From CAYFUF01 sp964346245 (GTDB lineage: Bacteria > Bacillota > Clostridia > Tissierellales > Peptoniphilaceae): a stretch of 12,513 nucleotides of DNA. The DNA lies in the NCBI GenBank assembly GCA_964346245.1, contig CAYFUF010000034.1, positions 1-12,513 of the forward strand, given 5' to 3'. Made by a program: the position numbers and the translations under genes. How positions within the stretch are numbered: position 1 is the stretch's first letter; each line of letters begins with the position of its first letter. Positions 7,159 through 12,513 of this stretch are shown here, piece after piece. The notes under the pieces were generated by a model. That model did not search any database. It had not been told where the DNA came from and worked only from the letters and a program-made list of their open reading frames with translations.

Positions 7159-7869
7159 ATGGTTTGCACCCACTGTAGTGACAGTTGTAAGCTGTGCACG
7201 TCTGATATTGTCCTGTTCTCCAATTTACCAATTGAGGAACAGCAAAACTTACAAAAGATAAGTCAACATAGGACTTTTGCAAAGGGAGACATCCTCTTTC
7301 GCACCGGAGATAAGGCGGATACTTTGCGGATTGTCCATGGCGGAAAAGTGAAATTACATAATTACGATATAGAAGGCAAAGAGCAGATTTATGACATCAT
7401 CGGAGATGGCGACTCTATTGGAGAGGACCTCTTTTTAGAGGAGGGAGCAATCTTTCCTTATGATGCCACCTGCGTCACCGATGGCAGGATGTGCGAAATT
7501 AGCAAGGGAATCTTTCTTGACTTGCTCAGAGCCAAACCGGAGGTGGCCATGAACCTGATCGGGTCCCTCAGCCGCAAACTCCAACAAGCCAACGAGCGGA
7601 TGGATGTCCTGTCTGAGAATGATGCAGGTATGAGGTTGGCAACCTTCTTCTACAACCGCTGCAAGAGGCACGAAGCCGGCATCGTCGATCTTACCGTGGA
7701 TGACATCGCTGCCAGCATCAACCTGCGCAGGGAAACAGTCAGCCGTAAAATTAGAGAGCTCCAACAGCTAGATATGGTGAAGAGGATGGGGCAGAGCAAC
7801 ATCCGCATAACCGACATGAACCGCTTAAGGCTCTATGCTGAAGGAGAGATGGAAGCACTAATTAGTTAA
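7159..7869 (+). CDS. FNR-like Crp-family transcription regulator, probable iron-sulfur oxygen sensor
   Basis: Crp/Fnr-family regulator of 236 residues. The N-terminus is cysteine-rich, with Cys3, 6, 10 and 13 spaced CxxC-x3-CxxC. A cNMP-binding-like beta barrel follows (about 20-120) with GDILFRTGD and GDSIGEDLF. A dimer helix (about 125-155) and a C-terminal winged helix (about 175-225) complete it. Cys112 in RMCEI falls where E. coli FNR has Cys122 in VCEI, its fourth 4Fe-4S ligand. The recognition helix RRETVSRKI carries E192, S195 and R196, matching the FNR residues (E209, S212, R213) that read TTGAT, rather than the Gly of Crp. These features are seen; oxygen sensing is inferred. The ATG at 7159 follows AAGGGAGG (7147-7154). 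The RNase Z gene begins 12 bp after its stop and is probably cotranscribed. Confidence 0.9.
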   Translation: MVCTHCSDSCKLCTSDIVLFSNLPIEEQQNLQKISQHRTFAKGDILFRTGDKADTLRIVHGGKVKLHNYDIEGKEQIYDIIGDGDSIGEDLFLEEGAIFPYDATCVTDGRMCEISKGIFLDLLRAKPEVAMNLIGSLSRKLQQANERMDVLSENDAGMRLATFFYNRCKRHEAGIVDLTVDDIAASINLRRETVSRKIRELQQLDMVKRMGQSNIRITDMNRLRLYAEGEMEALIS

Positions 7870-7881
7870 ATAGGATAAAGA

Positions 7882-8784
7882 ATGATTGATATATGTTTAC
7901 TAGGAACAGGAGGAATGATGCCGCTACCCGGCAGGCACCTCACCTCTCTGTTGCTTCGCTATCAGGGGCACAGCATCTTAGTCGATTGTGGCGAGGGGAC
8001 CCAGGTTGCCATCCGCAAGTATGGTTGGTCCATGCACTCCATCGATATGATTTGCTTCACCCACCTTCATGGGGACCACGTGGCTGGTATCAGCGGCCTC
8101 CTATCCTCCATGACGACGGAGGGAAGGACGGAACCCGTCCGCATCATCGGTCCCAGAAATACGATTGAAGTAGTCTCCCAACTCTGCATTGTGGTGGGGG
8201 TTACTTTTGATGTCCACTTTTACGAGATTGGCCCAAACGACCAGTTTGAGCTGGAGGATATAACCATTACCCCCTTCAAGGTCAAGCACAACTTGCTTTG
8301 CTACGGCTACCGCTTTGACCTCAAGCGCCGGCCTAAGTTCTTACCAGAGCGGGCAGCCCAGCTGGATATTCCCCGCAAGCTCTGGGGTCTTTTGCAAAAG
8401 GGCGAAACTGTGGTTTATGAAGGGAAGAAAGTCCGGCCTGAAGAGGTAACGGGACCCGCCCGCAAGGGTTTGTCTCTCGTCTACTCGACGGATACTCGAC
8501 CATGCCAAAGCCTAGAAGATGCTGCTTACGATGTGGACCTACTCATCACCGAAGGTATCTACGCCGATCCGGACAAGGCACAATCGGCAAAGGAGAAGAT
8601 GCACATGACCAGCCTGGAGGCAGCCGAGTTAGCAAACCGGGCCCAGGCAAGGGAAGTCTGGCTCACCCACTACAGCCCTTCCTTCCAAAACCAAGGAGAC
8701 TACGAGGACTGGCTTTCTGATCTTCACCCCAATATCCGCTTTGGGGAAGATGGGCTGACGACCACTTTACATTTCGAGGAATAA
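7882..8784 (+). CDS. rnz: Ribonuclease Z (metallo-beta-lactamase fold)
   Basis: Predicted tRNA 3'-processing endonuclease, which cuts after the discriminator base of tRNA precursors that lack an encoded CCA. The 300-residue protein has the short RNase Z length and the full zinc-ligand set: THLHGDH (His61, His63, Asp65, His66), His136 in VKHNLLCYGY, Asp204 in YSTDTR and His263 in LTHYSP. It also has the KMHMTSLEAAELA block (His241 in MHMT) typical of RNase Z. The N-terminal GTGG...PGRHLTSLLL fits the family's first strand. The start ATG at 7882 has a modest AGGA (7872-7875) and depends largely on coupling to the FNR-like gene 12 bp upstream. A different MBL-fold hydrolase is the main alternative, but the insert between residues 137 and 190, matching the exosite arm region, favours RNase Z. 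Confidence 0.85.
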   Translation: MIDICLLGTGGMMPLPGRHLTSLLLRYQGHSILVDCGEGTQVAIRKYGWSMHSIDMICFTHLHGDHVAGISGLLSSMTTEGRTEPVRIIGPRNTIEVVSQLCIVVGVTFDVHFYEIGPNDQFELEDITITPFKVKHNLLCYGYRFDLKRRPKFLPERAAQLDIPRKLWGLLQKGETVVYEGKKVRPEEVTGPARKGLSLVYSTDTRPCQSLEDAAYDVDLLITEGIYADPDKAQSAKEKMHMTSLEAAELANRAQAREVWLTHYSPSFQNQGDYEDWLSDLHPNIRFGEDGLTTTLHFEE

Positions 8785-8819
8785 AGGATCACCTGCGGCA
8801 CCTAATGAATCGTCTTATA

Positions 8820-8848
8820 CCATACACTCTTCTTGGAGGTGTGTATGG
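8820..8848 (+). promoter_or_regulatory. Hairpin enclosing the prepilin peptidase start codon
   Basis: CCATACAC (8820-8827) is the exact reverse complement of GTGTATGG (8841-8848). This 8-bp stem pairs the start codon at 8845-8847. The ribosome binding site GGAGGT (8835-8840) sits in the 13-nt loop. It could limit translation initiation. The match may be chance. Confidence 0.4.
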
Positions 8849-9327
8849 AAATAATTTTGTTTTTAAGCTACGGATTGCAATTGGCAGTCCTTGCAGTGAT
8901 TGATGCAAGGCAAAGAAGGATACCAAATAGGAATTTGGTTTTTGCCCTCATCCTCTTTGGGCTAATTTATGGGCTGGCTTATGTTTCAGAAAGCACGGCC
9001 GTTAAGGGCAGTCTCCTAATGGGTTTTGTCCTACGGTTTCGGGATGCCACTATTTTCTTTATCTTCTTTTTGCTTTTTCAACTGATCACAAAGGCTAGTC
9101 TTGGTATGGGCGATGTAAAGTTACTCTTCGTCCACTTCCTCTACCTGGCAAGGTCAGTTGCCCTAGTCAGCCTTCTCATAAGCCTGCTTGCCCTCGTTCT
9201 CTTTTTCATGGCCTTACATCTTGCCACTAGGCTGTCTAGCCAAAGGGAACCGGGCAGGAAGGACTATCCTTTTGCGCCCTTTTTGTTTAGTGGCTATCTT
9301 CTTTTGGGTATGTTGTTACTCTACTGA
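8845..9327 (+). CDS. A24-family prepilin-type peptidase, single-domain form
   Basis: Membrane aspartic protease of the type IV prepilin / preflagellin peptidase family, 160 residues. The two catalytic aspartates are visible in IDARQRRIPN (Asp20) and GMGDVK (Asp90). Around them are about five or six hydrophobic segments. It lacks the N-terminal cytoplasmic methyltransferase domain and its CxxC pairs found in full-length PilD/ComC enzymes, so it resembles TadV/CpaA-type short forms. No pilin, ATPase or competence gene lies in the window, so its substrate is not evident. The ATG at 8845 follows GGAGGT (8835-8840) with a 4-bp gap. A TTG at 8833 would add four residues but would place the binding site inside the gene. 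It starts 60 bp after rnz. Confidence 0.82.
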   Translation: MEIILFLSYGLQLAVLAVIDARQRRIPNRNLVFALILFGLIYGLAYVSESTAVKGSLLMGFVLRFRDATIFFIFFLLFQLITKASLGMGDVKLLFVHFLYLARSVALVSLLISLLALVLFFMALHLATRLSSQREPGRKDYPFAPFLFSGYLLLGMLLLY

Positions 9328-9378
9328 GTTTTGGGCCATGGGAAGTTATCTCTAGTTCCATAAAGGAAAGGAGAAAAG

Positions 9379-9801
9379 ATGAAACGAATCAAACAAAGCT
9401 TATTCATATTCCTAGGCACGGTCACCTTGCTCCTAGGTAGTCTCGGTATCATTCTGCCCGTCTTGCCAACGACACCCTTTCTTCTTTTGACCGCTTACTT
9501 CTATGTCAGAAGCTCAGATAGGCTTTACCAGTGGCTCATTAACCACAGAATCTTCGGGCTCTACGTCCGCAGCTACCTCAAGTACAGGGCGGTGTCTAGA
9601 AAGACCAAGATTTTTGCTCTTTCCAGCTTATGGATTACCATCATCTTGTCCTTGATTTTCTTTATCCACAAGTGGCCAGTCCGCTTGATGATTCTTCTGG
9701 TTGCCTCCATCGTTACTGTCCATATCCTGTCTCTGAAGACGATGGATAAGAAGGAGATGGAGATTGTCGACCAAAAACCAGTCAAAGCAGAAGAGAGTTG
9801 A
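9379..9801 (+). CDS. DUF454 (YbaN-like) membrane protein
   Basis: Small inner-membrane protein of 140 residues from the DUF454 / YbaN family, whose function is not established. The hallmark PVLPTTPFLLLTAYFYVRSS is present at 27-46, followed by the conserved WLINHRIFGLYVR and the downstream basic SRKTK. Four hydrophobic segments can be drawn (about 8-26, 30-43, 76-97, 100-118), ending in a charged tail. The length is usual for the family. The start ATG at 9379 has a good AAAGGAG (9367-9373). It sits between the prepilin-type peptidase and the metalloprotein with short gaps, so they may form one transcription unit, but nothing ties them functionally. Confidence 0.88.
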   Translation: MKRIKQSLFIFLGTVTLLLGSLGIILPVLPTTPFLLLTAYFYVRSSDRLYQWLINHRIFGLYVRSYLKYRAVSRKTKIFALSSLWITIILSLIFFIHKWPVRLMILLVASIVTVHILSLKTMDKKEMEIVDQKPVKAEES

Positions 9802-9881
9802 GGGTGTTATTCTCGTAGAGAGAAGAAGCAAGCCATGTTGGAACACCATATTCCTCTTAGCTGAAACCGCGAGGTATGAAC

Positions 9882-10280
9882 ATGATAACTATCGAGAGAT
9901 TCACGGAAATATTAGATGAGCTTTTCGAAGAGGTCCCTGAAGATATTCTGAAGGGGCTGAACCTTGGCGTCGCTGTTAGCGAAGAGGTCAAGGTCCACCA
10001 TAAAGCCGTTAATGATGATCTGATTATCCTCGGCCAATACAAGAGAAGCGGTATGGGCAAGGGCATAGTCATCTACTACGGTAGTTTTATGCGCCTCTAC
10101 CCCCATTATCGGGAGGACCAGCTGAGGGAGCGGATGCGCCAAATTTTATATCATGAGCTCCGCCACCACATGGAGTACCGAGCAAACAACAAAGACCTGG
10201 AAGTGGAAGACGAACTATTCCTGGCTCGCTATGAAGAAAGGAAGCACAAGATAGAAAATATAGATGTTGAAGAAGAATAA
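9882..10280 (+). CDS. Small HExxH zincin-like metalloprotein
   Basis: Predicted cytoplasmic zinc metallopeptidase-like protein of 132 residues, of the family annotated as metallopeptidase family protein in many Bacillota. The zinc motif is HELRH at 91-95 (His91, Glu92, His95), with a nearby acidic DLEVEDE stretch that may supply a third ligand. Upstream is the conserved LIILGQYKR...GIVIYYGSFMRLY strand block. No signal peptide or membrane segment is seen. I prefer the ATG at 9882 because GAGGT (9871-9875) is then properly spaced. The ATG at 9876 is too close to it. Proteolytic activity and substrate are unknown, and it is followed by its own terminator. Confidence 0.8.
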   Translation: MITIERFTEILDELFEEVPEDILKGLNLGVAVSEEVKVHHKAVNDDLIILGQYKRSGMGKGIVIYYGSFMRLYPHYREDQLRERMRQILYHELRHHMEYRANNKDLEVEDELFLARYEERKHKIENIDVEEE

Positions 10281-10296
10281 CAAAGGAAGCTAGGCC

Positions 10297-10339
10297 CCAA
10301 GTGTTGCCCACAAGGCAGGCAACTTGGCGGTCTTTTTTT
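10297..10339 (+). terminator. Intrinsic terminator after the metalloprotein gene
   Basis: CCAAG-TG-TTGCC (10297-10308) pairs with GGCAACTTGG (10318-10327), leaving a 2-nt bulge and a 9-nt loop. The run TCTTTTTTT follows directly (10331-10339). It lies 17 bp after the stop codon. Confidence 0.85.
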
Positions 10340-10443
10340 GTGCCTGGAAAGATAAAAATATTGATCAATTGATTCAAAAATAAGCACTTATGGGGTATGA
10401 TTAAAAGAAGATATTCAAGAAAATAACAATCTATAAAATTTGA
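10340..10443. other. A/T-rich intergenic stretch
   Basis: No gene here. It contains overlapping small palindromes, TTGATCAA (10361-10368) and TTGA-T-TCAA (10369-10377). They carry FNR-like half sites but not the full spacing. TATGAT (10396-10401) lacks a matching -35. Confidence 0.3.
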
Positions 10444-10602
10444 GTTAAGTTCTTGTTAAGAAACGGTTTTCGCACAGGTGTTTCTGGCGGCACCGCCGAT
10501 GTCACCAAGTTTGGTGTGCCCGGTGTGCCCGCCCAAGTCACCCAGATTATCTCAATGCCCAGCGCCTCCGTGATGACCCGGATTATCGATGGCCTGCGCT
10601 AA
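10444..10602 (+). pseudogene. Short open frame resembling the 3' end of a lost gene
   Basis: From about 10463 the sequence turns abruptly from A/T-rich to G/C-rich and reads in one frame as NGFRTGVSGGTADVTKF, then GVPGVPAQVTQIISMP, SASVMTRIIDGLR and a TAA stop (10600-10602). Third positions are strongly C/G, like the real genes here. The frame is closed by TGA at 10441. There is no ATG start or ribosome binding site, and a TTG at 10453 is the only early alternative start. I read it as the C-terminal remnant of a deleted gene. I do not recognise the protein. A genuine mini-protein is less likely. Confidence 0.4.
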
Positions 10603-10660
10603 GGAGTATTTCCTAGCCTCAGTTAATATTAGCAGTGTGGGTAAACTCCCATAAAAGCAA

Positions 10661-10700
10661 AAAAAGAGCCGTGTCAGATCGCCTGACCCAGCTCCTTTTT
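10661..10700 (-). terminator. Intrinsic terminator downstream of nagB
   Basis: AAAAA-GAGC (10661-10669) pairs with GCTC-C-TTTTT (10691-10700), leaving one bulged C. GTCAG (10673-10677) pairs with CTGAC (10683-10687) around a 5-nt loop, with a 3x3 internal loop between. On the minus strand it follows nagB and ends in a U-run. T's at the right edge would also allow action on the plus strand. Confidence 0.75.
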
Positions 10701-10718
10701 AGGTGGTCTATATCTTTA

Positions 10719-11429
10719 CTATTTGTTTTCCAACTTGGCAGCAGCGGCCTCATCAACGATGACCGTGACATTGGGGTGGTTCTGAAGAACGGAGGCTGGG
10801 AAGCTGACATCCACGGGACCTTCCACCATTTGGTAAACAGCGTCGGCCTTCTTGTCGCCGTAGGCTAACATGATGATTTCCTTGCTGTCCATGATTGACT
10901 TGATGCCCATGGTGATTGCCTTAGTGGGCACATCTTTGATGTCATTGAAGAAGCGTTTGTTCGCTTCGATGGTGGATTGGGTCAAGTCGGTGATATGGGT
11001 GGTTGAATCGATGGGGGTGCCAGGCTCGTTGAAGCCGATGTGTCCATTGGGGCCTACGCCCAAGACTTGTAAGTCGATGGGGTTTTCCTCAATAATCTGG
11101 TCGTAGCGGCGGGCCTCTTCTTCGAGGTCGGAAACTTTGCCTTCTGGGACATGGGTTTCTTTGAAGTCCCTGAATTGGAAGAGGTTGTCCATCATGAAGA
11201 AGTGGTAGCTTTGGACGTTGTCATTCTCTAGTCCAACGTACTCATCGAGGTTAATCGTGGTAATATCCGAGAAATCGAGGTCGGATTTGACCATCTCCTG
11301 GTAGAGGGTAATGGGGGAAGAGCCAGTGGCAAGGCCCAAGGTCTTGGCACCATTTTCAACAGCTTTGGCGAGAATGTCGTAAGCGACTTTGCCGCCCTCC
11401 TCTTGGGATTTTACAATAATAACTTTCAT
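10719..11429 (-). CDS. nagB: Glucosamine-6-phosphate deaminase
   Basis: Converts glucosamine-6-phosphate to fructose-6-phosphate and ammonia, the last step of amino-sugar use before glycolysis. The 236-residue product is the short Gram-positive form, without the allosteric C-terminal part of the 266-residue E. coli enzyme. Visible motifs are the phosphate-binding LGLATGSSP (31-39), TINLDEYVGL with the catalytic Asp62, and GVGPNGHIGFNEPGTP with His130 and Glu135. Asn128 replaces the E. coli Asp141, as in other Gram-positive NagB proteins. The ATG at 11427-11429 follows GAGGA (read on the minus strand from 11439-11435). No nagA or sugar transporter is in the window. It has its own promoter and terminator, so it is probably monocistronic. 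Confidence 0.95.
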   Translation of the reverse strand: MKVIIVKSQEEGGKVAYDILAKAVENGAKTLGLATGSSPITLYQEMVKSDLDFSDITTINLDEYVGLENDNVQSYHFFMMDNLFQFRDFKETHVPEGKVSDLEEEARRYDQIIEENPIDLQVLGVGPNGHIGFNEPGTPIDSTTHITDLTQSTIEANKRFFNDIKDVPTKAITMGIKSIMDSKEIIMLAYGDKKADAVYQMVEGPVDVSFPASVLQNHPNVTVIVDEAAAAKLENK

Positions 11430-11458
11430 TTTTTTCCTCGTTTAACTTAGTTTATACA

Positions 11459-11470
11459 AAGTAGCTACTT
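11459..11470. promoter_or_regulatory. Perfect 12-bp palindrome in the nagB leader
   Basis: AAGTAGCTACTT is self-complementary and lies about 30 bp upstream of the nagB start codon, just downstream of its predicted transcription start. It is a candidate operator. It does not match a cre site or the GntR-type NagR sites I know. Confidence 0.3.
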
Positions 11471-11491
11471 ATCTTTTTTTTGGTACGTTTT

Positions 11492-11520
11492 ATTAAATCA
11501 TTTTATAAAAAAACGGTCAA
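11492..11520 (-). promoter_or_regulatory. nagB promoter
   Basis: On the minus strand TTGACC (11520-11515), a 17-bp spacer and TTTAAT (11497-11492) form a good sigma-A promoter about 60 bp before nagB. The -35 is part of the 3' arm of the terminator hairpin that ends the gpmI transcript. Confidence 0.6.
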
Positions 11521-11561
11521 CAGGCTATAACCATTATTGGCACTAGCTTGACCGTTTTTTT
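11507..11561 (-). terminator. Terminator between gpmI and nagB
   Basis: AAAAAAACGGTCAA (11507-11520) and TTGACCGTTTTTTT (11548-11561) form a perfect 14-bp stem. The 27-nt loop can fold further through GCTA/TAGC. Seven T's end it on either strand. On the minus strand it ends gpmI transcription and stands directly before nagB. Confidence 0.8.
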
Positions 11562-11673
11562 GTAAAAATAATCTTAAATCTTCTTCGACTCTTCTGACTA
11601 AGGCCTTGGCAAGCTCTGGCTGCCCAGGCGCTTAGCTAAAGTCAAGAACGTTGAGGTCTAAAAGTTATTATCG

Positions 11674-12513
11674 TTACTTGATGAGGGAGTCTTCCCAAGA
11701 GGCTGGTTTATCTAAGCCTAGGATTTCTACAACCGTAGCAGCCACATTAGCTAGACCGGCTACACCATCCTTGCTCTCATCCAGCTGGTAGCGGTCGCTT
11801 GGGTCTAAGAGGAAGAAGGGCACGGGGTTCATCGAGTGAGCGGTCTTGATGATAAGCTGACCAGTCTTTTTGTCTTTTTGCAGCATGTCATCCGCATTGC
11901 CGTGGTCGGCAGTGACGATGACGGTGTAGCCAAGTGCCTCAGCGACTGGTAGGACACGCTTTAGACCAAGGTCGACCGCCTCAACGCCCAGGCGGACACT
12001 GTCGAAGACACCGGTGTGGCCAACCATATCTCCGTTAGGATAGTTGACGCGGAGGAAGCGGTACTGGTCAGACTCCATTGCCTTCAGGAGTTCGTCGGTA
12101 ATTTCGGCGGACTTCATCCATGGTCTTTGGTCATAAGGTACGTTATCAGACTTCACTTCAACCTAAGTCTCCAAGAGGTCGGAGAACTTTTCTTGGCGGT
12201 TGCCGTTCCAGAAGTAGGTGACATGACCAAACTTCTGCGTTTCCGAGCAGGCGAACTCATTGATTTCGTTTTGTACCAGGTACTCAGTTAGGGTGTTGTG
12301 AATTTGAGGTGGGTTGACCAGGTAGTGGGAGGGCACATGAAGGTCTCCGTCATACTCTAGCATACCTGCATAGTAGACCTTGGGCACCTGCCCTCTGTCA
12401 AAGTAAGGGAAGTCTTCGTCTTCGAAGGCCATACTCATTTCAATCGCCCTATCACCCCTGAAGTTAAAGAAGATGACCGTGTCCCCATCTTCTATCTTGC
12501 CAACAGGCTCTTG
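11674..12513 (-). pseudogene. gpmI: 2,3-bisphosphoglycerate-independent phosphoglycerate mutase, partial, with in-frame TAG
   Basis: Cofactor-independent phosphoglycerate mutase interconverts 3- and 2-phosphoglycerate in glycolysis. The visible 280 codons are the C-terminal part. The start and the catalytic serine lie beyond the window edge. Motifs in order are GDTVIFFNFRGDRA, TYFWNGNRQEKFSDLLET, SDNVPYDQRPWM, NYPNGDMVGHTG, TADHGNAD (metal ligands) and TAHSMNPVPFFL. A TAG at 12165-12163 interrupts the frame between LLET and VEVKSDN. The reading frame is the same on both sides and no residues are missing, so this is a substitution, not a frameshift. The lost codon could be TAC/TAT (Tyr) or CAG (Gln), one base away. 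A GTG follows two codons later, but restart there would give only the last 160 residues. It may be a recent pseudogene, a sequencing error or a readthrough site. Confidence 0.85.

Noticed and set aside
10361..10377. FNR site at overlapping TTGATCAA / TTGATTCAA palindromes
   Set aside because: The half-sites do not have the N4 spacing of an FNR box and no start codon or promoter follows.
11562..11673. Possible gene remnant between gpmI and the terminator, minus strand
   Set aside because: Short coding-like pieces (LAKRLGSQSL and ALVRRVEEDLRLF) occur in different frames. They are too short and unsupported to call.

Overview
The window looks like chromosomal DNA of a Bacillota (Firmicutes) bacterium of intermediate base composition. 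The evidence is strong GGAGG-type ribosome binding sites before most genes, OmpR-type and FNR-type regulators, a NagB of the short Gram-positive form and an intrinsic-terminator hairpin at several gene ends. A catalase together with an FNR-like regulator suggests an organism that meets oxygen, such as an aerotolerant or facultative anaerobe. The gene mix (independent phosphoglycerate mutase, short RNase Z, streptococcal-looking NagB) fits both Clostridia/Tissierellia and Lactobacillales, and I cannot place it more closely.

Layout from left to right. Positions 1-360 hold no gene but two kinds of intergenic repeat: a tandem array with a period of about 52 bp, and a branched hairpin element closed by a perfect 13-bp stem. 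Then come azlC-azlD (branched-chain amino acid export, + strand, overlapping), which converge on katA (catalase, - strand) across a shared perfect 16-bp terminator stem. The katA upstream region carries three odd-centred dyads that cover a candidate promoter. Next, on the + strand, is an OmpR-family response regulator overlapping a large multi-spanning histidine kinase. After it lies an FNR-like regulator with its own promoter, an FNR-box-like dyad and a leader hairpin, followed 12 bp later by RNase Z. Three more + strand genes follow: an orphan A24 prepilin-type peptidase, a DUF454 membrane protein and a small HExxH metalloprotein. A non-coding stretch then contains a short GC-rich reading frame that looks like the 3' end of a lost gene. 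The right end is on the - strand: nagB (glucosamine-6-P deaminase) and the 3' two thirds or less of gpmI, which carries an in-frame TAG.

How it works together: most of this is ordinary chromosome, and I see no phage, transposon, CRISPR, toxin-antitoxin or defence system. The most coherent story is oxygen and redox response. The FNR-like protein keeps the cysteines, including the one equivalent to E. coli FNR Cys122, and the E-x-x-S-R recognition residues of FNR. A near-consensus FNR site sits on the -35 of its own promoter. The other points worth a look are the intergenic repeats, the gpmI amber codon, the nagB promoter whose -35 lies inside the preceding terminator, and the orphan 3' gene fragment.
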